Positions 1 to 6,417 of a DNA stretch of 21,276 bases are shown here, one piece after another. The notes under the pieces are model-generated. The model did no database searches and was not told where the DNA came from. It was given only the letters and a program-made list of their open reading frames with translations. This DNA comes from Spirochaetia bacterium (GTDB lineage: Bacteria > Spirochaetota > Spirochaetia > Treponematales > Breznakiellaceae), in contig BNUW01000025.1 in NCBI GenBank assembly GCA_025997655.1, positions 1 through 21,276 of the forward strand. Direction: 5' to 3'. Made by a program: the position numbers and the translations under genes. Each line of letters starts with the position of its first letter. Position 1 is the stretch's first letter.

Positions 1-162
1 CCCGGAACTTTCGCCAAACACCGGGCCCGGATGCTTGAATTTGATGCTTTATCCGCCCAATATTTACAGATAAAGGCTAATGCCGACCATAAGAGCATAT
101 ACGAAGTGATCGGCGATATGGTGCGCCACGAGTTAGCGGCAGCCGCACAGCCAGGCACATGA
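1..162 (+). CDS. C-terminal part of a small antitoxin-like protein (5' end missing)
   Basis: The frame is open from the first base of the window to TGA at 160-162 and gives 53 residues ending in IGDMVRHELAAAAQPGT. There is no start because the window cuts it. The tail resembles that of the neighbouring protein at 349-564 (IGDLVRKELKAAV), and both share a YL motif upstream of it, so the two look like paralogues. Small acidic proteins with this kind of C-terminal helix, followed immediately by a second small gene, are typical of type II antitoxins. That reading comes from style and context, not from a demonstrated family match. The stop overlaps the ATG of the next (damaged) gene as ATGA. Confidence 0.5.
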   Translation, partial: PGTFAKHRARMLEFDALSAQYLQIKANADHKSIYEVIGDMVRHELAAAAQPGT

Positions 163-339
163 TGTTACCGGCTGGACGCCTATGCCGATAAATACCTACT
201 CCTTGGCTCCGACACCAAGGGCAACCCGGTTGAAATTGTCTACCAAGCCTTTGGTGAAAATGGTATGTATGCGGACCTACTGGTCCGATTTCACGCCATG
301 CCGTGTCGAAAGGTGTATCTTCCCTTGCTAAACCTCTAG
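159..339 (+). pseudogene. Toxin-like small gene, apparently frameshifted near its start
   Basis: A protein-like frame runs from 163 to TAG at 337-339 (YRLDAYADKYLLLGSD, later VRFHAMPCRKVYLPLLNL) but has no start codon of its own at the expected place. The likely start, ATGATG at 159-164, overlaps the stop of the preceding gene but sits in another frame and ends after about 10 codons. Removing one T of the TT at 165-166 would join ATG-ATG to TAC-CGG-CTG-GAC and give an intact protein of about 59 residues. I read it as the toxin partner of the antitoxin-like gene, inactivated by a one-base insertion or affected by a sequencing error. The same bases are in both arms. I do not recognise the toxin family. 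Confidence 0.45.
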
Positions 340-348
340 GAGAAACCT

Positions 349-564
349 ATGGAACAACTGAACATTATGACCAACGAAGAAGCGGACGCACTGGACGCCT
401 ATTTGACTGAAAACACCATCATGCCGAAACCGGGCAAACCCGGGGTACTTACCCGCATGGGACTACTTTCAGGCGAGCTTGACCCGGAAGTAACCGAATA
501 CCTCCGCAGCCAGGCGCAGATCATCGGTGACTTAGTGCGCAAGGAACTGAAAGCCGCCGTGTGA
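349..564 (+). CDS. Small antitoxin-like protein, 71 residues
   Basis: It starts at ATG 349 behind a good ribosome binding site (AGGAGA, 339-344). The N-terminus, MTNEEADALDAYLT, is acidic, a Gly/Pro-rich linker follows (MPKPGKPG), and the C-terminus IIGDLVRKELKAAV matches the tail of the protein encoded at 1-162. Compared with that paralogue, the stretch between the YL motif and IGD is about 8 residues shorter. An RHH-like or otherwise DNA-binding antitoxin is plausible but unproven. Its final GTG-TGA overlaps a possible GTG start at 561. Confidence 0.6.
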   Translation: MEQLNIMTNEEADALDAYLTENTIMPKPGKPGVLTRMGLLSGELDPEVTEYLRSQAQIIGDLVRKELKAAV

Positions 565-680
565 AGGTGATACCAGAGCCGGAGCGGGAACAGCTTCTAT
601 CCCAGGGCTTGGATATACAAGATCATACCCATGACCTAAGGCGAGAAAAACGGCGCCGACCACTCAAACTCATAACCTGA
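561..680 (+). CDS. Possible 39-residue basic ORF overlapping the antitoxin-like gene
   Basis: GTG at 561-563 overlaps the TGA of the preceding gene (GTGA arrangement) and is followed by 38 more codons to TGA at 678-680. The product is charged, with a basic C-terminal part (DLRREKRRRPLKLIT). It occupies the slot where a toxin partner would be expected, but it is short and I recognise nothing in it. It may be the remnant of such a partner or chance. Confidence 0.3.
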   Translation: MKVIPEPEREQLLSQGLDIQDHTHDLRREKRRRPLKLIT

Positions 681-684
681 GTAT

Positions 685-763
685 ATTCCCGAAATATTGC
701 TATTTTTAGGGATTACATTCCTGGAATATTGATTTATATAGGCTTGCAATTCCCGAAATATTG
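685..763 (+). promoter_or_regulatory. Three 15-base repeats at exact 32-base spacing (operator-like iterons)
   Basis: ATTCCCGAAATATTG occurs at 685-699 and again at 749-763. A variant, ATTCCTGGAATATTG, lies at 717-731. The start-to-start distance is 32 bases both times, about three helical turns, so a protein would meet all three on the same face of the DNA. Each copy is partly dyad-symmetric (ATTCC/GGAAT in the middle copy; ATATT/AATAT around the first). The third copy lies in the spacer of the candidate promoter of the ATPase gene, as expected for repressor or autoregulator sites. Confidence 0.55.
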
Positions 764-772
764 AATTATGAT
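744..772 (+). promoter_or_regulatory. Candidate promoter of the ATPase gene
   Basis: TTGCAA (744-749), 17 bases, then TATGAT (767-772). The start of transcription would fall around 779, on the ATG of the ATPase gene itself, so the message would be leaderless or nearly so. This fits the lack of a Shine-Dalgarno sequence there. The spacer contains the third iteron. It is predicted from sequence only. Confidence 0.4.
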
Positions 773-778
773 GAAAAA

Positions 779-1906
779 ATGATAACCCGGAGTATTGAAC
801 AGGCAATTACCGAAAAAACCGGCCGTGGAAAGGCCATCATCATCATGGGGGCGCGGCAGGTGGGGAAAACTACCCTGCTGGAGCGGCTCTTTAAGAAACG
901 GGATGACACCTTCTGGTTAAACGGAGATGACCTGGATGTCCGGACTCTTTTTGAAACCATATCCTCCACCAGGCTGAAACAAATTTTCGGAACCAAACGC
1001 CTTGTGGTGATTGATGAAGCCCAGCGCATTGGGGATATCGGCGTCAAGCTAAAACTGATTACCGATACCATGCCGGAGATACAGCTTATCGCCTCAGGCA
1101 GTTCCTCCTTTGACCTGGTTAACAAAGTCAATGAACCCCTCACCGGCAGGAAGTGGGAGTATACGATGTATCCCCTTTCGTTTGGCGAAATGGTCAACCA
1201 CCATGGCCTCTTGGACGAAAAGCGGCTTATCCCCCATCGCCTGGTATACGGTTACTATCCCGATGTGGTCAACCATCCCGGCGAAGAAATAGAAATACTA
1301 AAACTGCTGAGTGACAGCTATCTCTACAAAGACATCCTCATGTGGGAACAAATAAAAAAATCGGATAAAATAGTAAAACTGCTGCAGGCCCTTGCTTTCC
1401 AGATGGGGTCCCAGGTTTCCTACGCCGAACTGGGCCAGCTCTGCGGTTTGGACGCAAAGACCGTGGAAAAATACATCACCCTTCTGGAACAGTGCTTTGT
1501 GATATTCCGCCTTGGTTCCTTCAGCCGGAATATACGGAACGAATTGAAGTTCAGCCGGAAAATTTATTTTTACGATAATGGAATCCGTAATGCCCTGATT
1601 GCAGACTTTTCCATCCCCGAACTCCGGAAGGATGTTGGCCCGCTCTGGGAAAATTTTCTTGTTTCGGAACGGAAAAAGAAACTTGAATATGAAAGGTTGG
1701 TAAAAAATACCTGGTTTTGGCGTACCACGGATCAAAAAGAGATAGACTATCTTGAGGAAGGGAACGGGGTTATCACCGCCTATGAATTTAAGTGGAACCC
1801 CGCTGCTAAGTATAAAACGCCCAAGGTTTTTTTGGAACATTATCCGCAGAGCAGTTTTGCGGTTATTACCCCGGATACCCTTGAGGGCTTTTTGCTGCCA
1901 CTTTGA
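779..1906 (+). CDS. AAA family ATPase with DUF4143-type C-terminus
   Basis: The product is 375 residues from ATG 779. Walker A is GARQVGKTT (residues 24-32) and Walker B is LVVIDEAQ (75-82), the standard opening of the widespread AAA_14/DUF4143 ATPases. A winged-helix-like middle follows (YAELGQLCGLDAKTVEKYI). The C-terminal part has FWRTTDQKEIDYLEE and then AYEFKW, resembling the acidic/Lys core of PD-(D/E)XK folds described for this group. These proteins are cytosolic and common in accessory DNA, and their cellular role is poorly defined. An in-frame TTG at 761 would add six residues but lies inside an iteron and has no ribosome binding site, so I prefer 779. The gene stands alone between the toxin-antitoxin-like patch and the trp promoter. 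Confidence 0.85.
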   Translation: MITRSIEQAITEKTGRGKAIIIMGARQVGKTTLLERLFKKRDDTFWLNGDDLDVRTLFETISSTRLKQIFGTKRLVVIDEAQRIGDIGVKLKLITDTMPEIQLIASGSSSFDLVNKVNEPLTGRKWEYTMYPLSFGEMVNHHGLLDEKRLIPHRLVYGYYPDVVNHPGEEIEILKLLSDSYLYKDILMWEQIKKSDKIVKLLQALAFQMGSQVSYAELGQLCGLDAKTVEKYITLLEQCFVIFRLGSFSRNIRNELKFSRKIYFYDNGIRNALIADFSIPELRKDVGPLWENFLVSERKKKLEYERLVKNTWFWRTTDQKEIDYLEEGNGVITAYEFKWNPAAKYKTPKVFLEHYPQSSFAVITPDTLEGFLLPL

Positions 1907-1954
1907 TACGACGGTTTAGCCGCAATTTTTTTCCCTATTTCTCCAAAATTCCTC

Positions 1955-1983
1955 TTGACAATCCCGATGTTTCTCTATATAGT
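1955..1983 (+). promoter_or_regulatory. Promoter of the trp operon
   Basis: TTGACA (1955-1960) is a perfect -35 box. After exactly 17 bases comes TATAGT (1978-1983). The expected start point is near 1990, only about 13 bases before the trpE ATG at 2003, and the ribosome binding site AAGGAG lies at 1992-1997. There is no space for a leader peptide, attenuator, T-box or TRAP site downstream. Control, if any, would be by a repressor over the promoter or by enzyme feedback. I could not identify an operator. Confidence 0.65.
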
Positions 1984-2002
1984 AACACCATAAGGAGTAT
2001 CC

Positions 2003-3463
2003 ATGACCTATCGTCCCAGCCGCGAAGAAGCCGCCTCCCTTGCCGGGGATTATAAGACCATCCCCATATCCCTGTCTCTGCCCATGGGAGAGCATACCCC
2101 GGTGGAAACCTTCAGGATCCTCAAGAACCTGAGCCGCCAGTGCTTCATCCTGGAGAGCCTGGAGGACCCCAACCGGCATGGCCGCTATACCTTCCTGGGC
2201 TATGACCCCAAGCTGGAGCTGTCCTGCACCAACGGCGTGCTCTGTATAAAGAATGGGACTACCATACGCATGACCGTGGAAAATCCCGGCGCGAATATCA
2301 ATCAAATAATAGAAGAAAACAGGAGTCCTGTGCTTCCCTGGCTGCCGCCGTTCACCGGGGGCCTGGTGGGGTACTTTTCCTACGACTATATCAAGTACCG
2401 TGAGCCGACCCTGAACCTTAACGCCTCTGACGAGGAGGGTTTCAAGGACGTGGACCTCATGCTTTTCGACAAGGTTGTGGCCTACGATAATCTGGAAGGG
2501 CGGATCATCCTTATGGTGAATATCAAAACCGCCGCGATGGAGGAGGACTACAACCGGGCGGTGACGGAACTGGAAAACCTGGCCCGGATCATCGGCAGCG
2601 GGAAAGCGGCGGAGATGAAGCGCCTTAAAATTACGTCGCCATTCCGGCCGCTTTTCGATGAGGCGCAGTATTGCTCCATGGTCCGGCGGGCCAAGGAGCA
2701 TATCAGGGAGGGGGATATCTTTCAGGTGGTGCTTTCCAACCGGCTTGAGGCGGATGTGGAGGGCAGCCTCTTTGACACCTACCGGATACTGCGGGAGCGG
2801 AACCCCTCGCCCTATATGTTCTACTTTTCCAGCGACGACATTGAAATTGCCGGCGCCTCCCCGGAGACATTAGTAAAACTGCTCAAGGATGAGCTCCTCA
2901 CCTTTCCCCTGGCGGGCACCCGTCCCCGTGGCAAAACTGAGGGTGAAGATACGGCGCTGGAAAAGGAGCTGCTTACGGACCCCAAGGAACTGGCGGAACA
3001 CAATATGCTGGTGGACCTGGGGCGGAACGATCTGGGAAAGATCAGCCGCTTCGGTTCGGTGATGCTGGAACGCTATCTTTCGGTGGAAAAGTTTTCCCAC
3101 GTAATGCACCTGGGCTCCACCGTGCGCAGCCGCATCCTGGAAGGCAAGACCGGCACCGATGCTGTGGAGGCGGTACTCCCCGCAGGAACCCTGTCGGGTG
3201 CCCCGAAGATTCGGGCCTGCGAGATTATCAACAAGCTGGAAAACAACAAGCGGGGCATCTATGGAGGGGCCATCGGCTATCTGGCCTTTAACGGGGATAT
3301 GGATACCTGCATCGCCATACGGATAGCCTTTACAAAAAACGGCAAGGTCTTTGTCCGGTCCGGGGCGGGGATTGTGGCGGACAGTGTTCCTGAAAATGAA
3401 TACCGGGAGTGCGAAAACAAGATGCGGGGGGTGTTGAATGCCCTGGAGGAAGCGGCGAAATGA
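2003..3463 (+). CDS. trpE: Anthranilate synthase component I
   Basis: With TrpG it converts chorismate and glutamine to anthranilate, the first committed step of tryptophan synthesis, in the cytosol. It has 486 residues, normal for the family. The N-terminal region carries ILES (residues 49-52), matching the LLES tryptophan-binding motif, so feedback inhibition is probably retained. The C-terminal chorismate-binding domain shows PAGTLSGAPK (393-402), where the Thr favours anthranilate synthase over aminodeoxychorismate synthase, then YGGAIGYLAFNGDMDTCIAIR and RSGAGIVADSVPENEY. ATG 2003 follows AAGGAG and is the first gene after the promoter. The stop overlaps the trpG start (ATGA). Confidence 0.96.
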   Translation: MTYRPSREEAASLAGDYKTIPISLSLPMGEHTPVETFRILKNLSRQCFILESLEDPNRHGRYTFLGYDPKLELSCTNGVLCIKNGTTIRMTVENPGANINQIIEENRSPVLPWLPPFTGGLVGYFSYDYIKYREPTLNLNASDEEGFKDVDLMLFDKVVAYDNLEGRIILMVNIKTAAMEEDYNRAVTELENLARIIGSGKAAEMKRLKITSPFRPLFDEAQYCSMVRRAKEHIREGDIFQVVLSNRLEADVEGSLFDTYRILRERNPSPYMFYFSSDDIEIAGASPETLVKLLKDELLTFPLAGTRPRGKTEGEDTALEKELLTDPKELAEHNMLVDLGRNDLGKISRFGSVMLERYLSVEKFSHVMHLGSTVRSRILEGKTGTDAVEAVLPAGTLSGAPKIRACEIINKLENNKRGIYGGAIGYLAFNGDMDTCIAIRIAFTKNGKVFVRSGAGIVADSVPENEYRECENKMRGVLNALEEAAK

Positions 3464-4065
3464 TATTACTCATCGACAACTACGACAGTTTTTCTTACAA
3501 TCTCTACCAACTCATCGGCGGTATTAATGCCACCGTTCTCCCTGAACGCACCGTTCTCCCTGAACGCGACATTCGGGTGATACGGAATGATGAAATGGCC
3601 GTGGCGGACATTGTGGTTCTCCGCCCAAGCCACATCGTGATTTCCCCCGGACCGGGCCGGCCATCCAATGCCGGCATCTGTGAAAAATTGATCGCCGCAT
3701 TGGCCCCCCGGATTCCCATCCTCGGCGTATGCCTGGGGCATCAGGCTATCTGCGAAGTGTTCGGCGCCGCCATAACCTACGCAAAGACCCTGATGCACGG
3801 CAAGTCCTCAATGATCAACGTGGACACAAGCAGTCCGCTGTTCGCCGGCATGAGCAGCACCATACAGGGCGCCCGTTATCATTCTCTGGCAGCAGGAGCC
3901 GACACTATTCCTGCGGACCTCAAGGTTATTGCCACATCTGATGACGGGGAAGTCATGGCGGTGCAGCACCGGAACTATCCGGTTTACGGCGTACAGTTTC
4001 ATCCCGAATCTATTTTAACCCCGGAAGGGAAACAGATACTTATCAACTTTTTAGGAGTGCGGTGA
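3460..4065 (+). CDS. trpG: Anthranilate synthase component II (glutamine amidotransferase)
   Basis: It supplies ammonia from glutamine to TrpE. It has 201 residues from ATG 3460, which overlaps the trpE stop by four bases; the frame is open further upstream inside trpE, but MILLIDNYDSFSYNL is the canonical N-terminus. The class I amidotransferase triad is visible: Cys91 in GVCLGHQ, and His181 and Glu183 in GVQFHPES. The oxyanion region SPGPGRPSNAG (62-72) and the MHGK loop are present. It is unfused and lacks a TrpD domain. An in-frame 18-base tandem duplication adds a second TVLPER near residues 25-36, just before the conserved RVIRND strand. The length and active site suggest it still works. 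Confidence 0.95.
   Translation: MILLIDNYDSFSYNLYQLIGGINATVLPERTVLPERDIRVIRNDEMAVADIVVLRPSHIVISPGPGRPSNAGICEKLIAALAPRIPILGVCLGHQAICEVFGAAITYAKTLMHGKSSMINVDTSSPLFAGMSSTIQGARYHSLAAGADTIPADLKVIATSDDGEVMAVQHRNYPVYGVQFHPESILTPEGKQILINFLGVR
3531..3566 (+). repeat. 18-base perfect tandem duplication inside trpG
   Basis: CACCGTTCTCCCTGAACG is present twice head to tail (3531-3548 and 3549-3566). It keeps the frame and doubles the peptide TVLPER. Identical copies imply a recent slippage duplication. The site is in a surface region between the first helix and the second strand of the amidotransferase fold, where an insertion could be tolerated. Confidence 0.9.
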
Positions 4066-4109
4066 AACTTCGTTTCACTTCGATTAAACGGTGCAGCAGC
4101 CGCTGCACC
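4062..4109 (+). other. Two adjacent hairpins between trpG and trpD
   Basis: The first is GTGAAAC-TTC-GTTTCAC (4062-4078), a 7-base-pair stem that includes the trpG stop codon. The second is GGTGCAGC-AGCC-GCTGCACC (4090-4109), a perfect 8-base-pair stem. Neither is followed by a T-run, so they are not typical terminators. They occupy most of the 60-base gap, the only clear break in coupling in the first half of the operon, and might affect mRNA stability or trpD translation. Confidence 0.6.
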
Positions 4110-4125
4110 ACATAGGAGTTACCAA

Positions 4126-5136
4126 ATGATTAAAGAAGCGATTGTCCTGGCGGTGAACCGGGAAAACCTGGCCTACGAAATGGCCGAGGCGGTGATGGAC
4201 GAGATCATGGGCGGCAAGGCCAGCGGCATCCAGATGGCGGCCTACCTTGCCGCCATGGCGGTGAAGGGTGAGACCATTGAGGAAATTACCGCCTCCGCCG
4301 CGGGTATGCGGAAGCACTGTATCCGTATCCTCCACGACATGGATGTCCTGGAAATCGTGGGTACCGGCGGGGACCGGTCTAATTCCTTCAATATAAGTAC
4401 CACATCATCACTGGTGATTTCCGCTGCGGGAATCCCCGTGGCAAAACACGGCAACCGCGCTGCGTCCAGCAAGTCCGGGGCGGCGGATGTGCTGGAAGCC
4501 CTGGGGGTGGATATCACCGTTTCCCCGGAGCGGAGCCTGCATCTGCTCAAGACCATCGGCCTCTGTTTCCTCTTTGCGCAGAATTACCACCTCTCCATGA
4601 AGTATGTTGCGCCGGTGCGGAAGGAACTGGGCATTAGAACTATTTTCAATATCCTGGGCCCCCTGGTTAATCCGGCGGGGGCGAACATGGAACTGCTTGG
4701 GGTCTACGATCAGGATTTGACGGAGCCCATGGCGCGGGTGCTTGCAAATCTGGGGGTAAAGAGCGCCCTGGTGGTGTACGGCCAGGACGGGCTGGACGAA
4801 ATTTCCATGAGCGCCCCCACCTCGGTCTGCGAGGTGCGGAATGGCGAGTTCAAGTCCTACATCATTGAGCCTGAGCAATTCGGCTTTAAGCGCTGTAAAA
4901 AGGAGGACCTGGTTGGCGGAACCCCGGCGGAAAACGCCGCCATAAGCCGGGCCATTCTTTCCGGTGAGAAGGGGCCCAAGCGTGACGCAGTACTTCTGAA
5001 CTCCGCGGCGGCCATCCATATTGCCAAGCCGGAGATTTCTATAGCCGATGCCATTGATATTGCCAAAGAAACTATCGACAGCGGTAAAGCCTTGAAACAG
5101 TTGGAACAGTTTATTACCCTGTCCAAAGGAGCGTAA
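4126..5136 (+). CDS. trpD: Anthranilate phosphoribosyltransferase
   Basis: It transfers phosphoribosyl from PRPP to anthranilate (second step). It has 336 residues, standard length. The PRPP-binding loop GTGGD is at residues 79-83, followed by [28 protein letters not shown] (from 107) is the family's anthranilate/PRPP-binding segment, and the C-terminal part contains DEISMSAPT. The N-terminal helical domain looks complete. AGGAG (4114-4118) precedes ATG 4126 by seven bases. Confidence 0.96.
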   Translation: MIKEAIVLAVNRENLAYEMAEAVMDEIMGGKASGIQMAAYLAAMAVKGETIEEITASAAGMRKHCIRILHDMDVLEIVGTGGDRSNSFNISTTSSLVISAAGIPVAKHGNRAASSKSGAADVLEALGVDITVSPERSLHLLKTIGLCFLFAQNYHLSMKYVAPVRKELGIRTIFNILGPLVNPAGANMELLGVYDQDLTEPMARVLANLGVKSALVVYGQDGLDEISMSAPTSVCEVRNGEFKSYIIEPEQFGFKRCKKEDLVGGTPAENAAISRAILSGEKGPKRDAVLLNSAAAIHIAKPEISIADAIDIAKETIDSGKALKQLEQFITLSKGA

Positions 5137-5145
5137 TACTAACAA

Positions 5146-5466
5146 ATGGCCAGTGATATTGATTTTTTGAACTATGTTGTTGAACAAATCAGAAATGCCG
5201 GAAACATTACGTGGAAAAAAATGTTTGGCGAGTATCTGATTTATGCTAATGGTAAACCAGTTGTTTTGGTGTGTGATAATACCGCATTTGTAAAGATACA
5301 TGATTGCGTAAAACCATATCTTGAAACTACGGACAAGGGTTTTCCCTATGATGGGGCGAAGGAACACTATATCGTAGATGTTGATAACAGCGAACTCCTG
5401 TCAACACTGGTACAGGAACTGGAAAAGGTTATTCCCGTCCCTAAACCAAGGAAGAAGAAAACATGA
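5146..5466 (+). CDS. TfoX N-terminal domain protein inserted in the trp operon
   Basis: The product is 106 residues beginning with a helical segment, then MFGEYLIYANGKPVVLVCDN and the FPYDGAKEHYIVD region characteristic of TfoX/Sxy N-terminal domain proteins (MFGEYGIY...G..V.L..DN pattern). Only this domain is present; the C-terminal TfoX domain is absent and a Lys-rich tail ends the protein. Full TfoX regulates competence in Proteobacteria, while the role of stand-alone N-terminal domains is unclear. By eye it is clearly AT-richer than its neighbours, with different codon use, which suggests later acquisition. It starts 9 bases after trpD with only a distant GGAG (5128-5131), and its stop overlaps trpC by ATGA, so it is transcribed with trp and could affect trpC translation. 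Confidence 0.8.
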   Translation: MASDIDFLNYVVEQIRNAGNITWKKMFGEYLIYANGKPVVLVCDNTAFVKIHDCVKPYLETTDKGFPYDGAKEHYIVDVDNSELLSTLVQELEKVIPVPKPRKKKT

Positions 5467-6287
5467 TTCTGGATGATATTGCCGCAAGTACCCGAATACG
5501 GGTGGAAAAAGCGAAGGCTGTGCGGCCCCTGGAACAGGTTCGGGACGCGGCGCTGGTACAAGCGGCGGACATATCCCGGTTAACCTTCGAGCAAGCCTTA
5601 GCCGCGCCGGGCCTGTCCTTTATTTGTGAAGTGAAGAAAGCCTCCCCCTCCAAAGGGATCATTGCCGAAGATAAACCCGGCGCGCAGGGAACCACCGGTT
5701 CCCGTTTCCCCTACCTGGAAATCGCAAAGGATTATGAGGCTGCCGACGCTTCGGCCATTTCGGTGCTCACCGAACCGGACTATTTTTTAGGCAGCGACCG
5801 GTATTTGATGGAAATAGCCGCTGCGGTACACATTCCGGTGCTACGCAAGGATTTTGTCATTGACCCCTATCAAATCTACGAGGCAAAGCTCCTGGGCGCT
5901 TCCGCAGTATTGCTGATCTGCGCCCTCCTGGACACAAAAACCCTCGGCGGCTATATTGGAATAGCGGATACCCTGGGCCTTGCCGCCCTGGTAGAGGCCC
6001 ACAACGAATCTGAAGTCCGGTCTGCCCTGGACGCTGGGGCGCGGATAGTCGGGATAAACAACCGGGATCTCAAAACCTTTAACGTGGACCTTGCAGCCAC
6101 GGCCCGGCTTCGGAAGCTTGTCCCTACAGGGATACTAACGGTATCCGAAAGCGGTATACGCGGGCCTGAGGATATACGCGCCCTGACTGCGGAGCAAAGC
6201 ATTGACGCGGTACTGATAGGCGAGGCCCTGATGCGGGCGACGGACAAGCGGGGGTATTTGAGGGAACTGCGGGCGGCGGGAGAATAG
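5463..6287 (+). CDS. trpC: Indole-3-glycerol phosphate synthase
   Basis: It closes the indole ring from the ribulose intermediate made by TrpF. It has 274 residues, slightly longer than usual. TIM-barrel catalytic motifs are present: EVKKASPSKG (56-65), LRKDFVID (127-134), VEAHNESE (177-184), GINNRDL (197-203) and VSESGI (227-232). The segment after SPSKG (EDKPGAQGTTGSRFPYLEIA) is longer than the usual short loop, by roughly 8-10 residues. It is separate from TrpF. The start is ATG 5463, overlapping the TfoX-like stop. It ends 122 bases before trpF, the largest gap in the operon. Confidence 0.96.
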   Translation: MILDDIAASTRIRVEKAKAVRPLEQVRDAALVQAADISRLTFEQALAAPGLSFICEVKKASPSKGIIAEDKPGAQGTTGSRFPYLEIAKDYEAADASAISVLTEPDYFLGSDRYLMEIAAAVHIPVLRKDFVIDPYQIYEAKLLGASAVLLICALLDTKTLGGYIGIADTLGLAALVEAHNESEVRSALDAGARIVGINNRDLKTFNVDLAATARLRKLVPTGILTVSESGIRGPEDIRALTAEQSIDAVLIGEALMRATDKRGYLRELRAAGE

Positions 6288-6288
6288 G

Positions 6289-6417
6289 ATGAAAATTAAC
6301 CGCAAAGCCGAAGGCGACAAAGGAAGAGGTCCCGAAGGGTTTTCTTTTCCCCCTTCGCGCGCCTTAGTCGCCTTTGCGGTTTTCCTTCTTATTATTATGA
6401 GGAGAGAATGTGTCTAA
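6289..6417 (+). CDS. Possible 42-residue ORF running through the intergenic element
   Basis: ATG 6289 lies two bases after the trpC stop, behind GGGAG (6279-6283). The frame stays open across the whole hairpin element to TAA 6415-6417, overlapping the trpF start. The product has a charged N-terminal half and a hydrophobic stretch, ALVAFAVFLLIIM, that could span a membrane. The element's own composition may create the frame by chance, so I rate it low. Confidence 0.2.
   Translation: MKINRKAEGDKGRGPEGFSFPPSRALVAFAVFLLIIMRRECV
6298..6381. repeat. Structured repeat-like element between trpC and trpF
   Basis: AACCGCAAA (6298-6306) pairs with TTTGCGGTT (6373-6381), and GGCGAC with GTCGCC further in, with a small bulge. 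Inside is a second stem, CGAAGGG/CCCTTCG. This 84-base imperfect hairpin resembles the dispersed CGCAAAGGCG-type intergenic elements I recall from several bacterial groups; copy number cannot be judged here. The right side is followed by TTTTCCTTCTT, so it might also act as a weak terminator before trpF. Confidence 0.6.

Noticed and set aside
160..162. In-frame TGA read as selenocysteine, joining 1-159 with 163-339
   Set aside because: The two segments look like separate proteins. An ATGATG start overlaps the TGA, and a single-base frameshift explains the missing start more simply. No SECIS-like stem was evident.
685..763. CRISPR array
   Set aside because: There are only three 15-base units, one of them variant, with related AT-rich intervals, no 25-35 base repeats and no cas genes.
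1907..1932. Rho-independent terminator after the ATPase gene
   Set aside because: There is a run of seven T, but the stem before it (CGG...CCG) is only about three base pairs, so I could not support a terminator.
1990..2002. trp leader peptide, T-box or TRAP attenuator before trpE
   Set aside because: Only about 13 bases lie between the predicted transcription start and trpE, and no Trp-codon-rich short ORF or tRNA-like structure is present upstream.
4408..5367. 319-codon minus-strand ORF opposite trpD and the TfoX-like gene
   Set aside because: It is antisense to two well-recognised genes and has no family features. It is a composition-driven shadow, as are the other long antisense ORFs opposite trpE and the ATPase gene.
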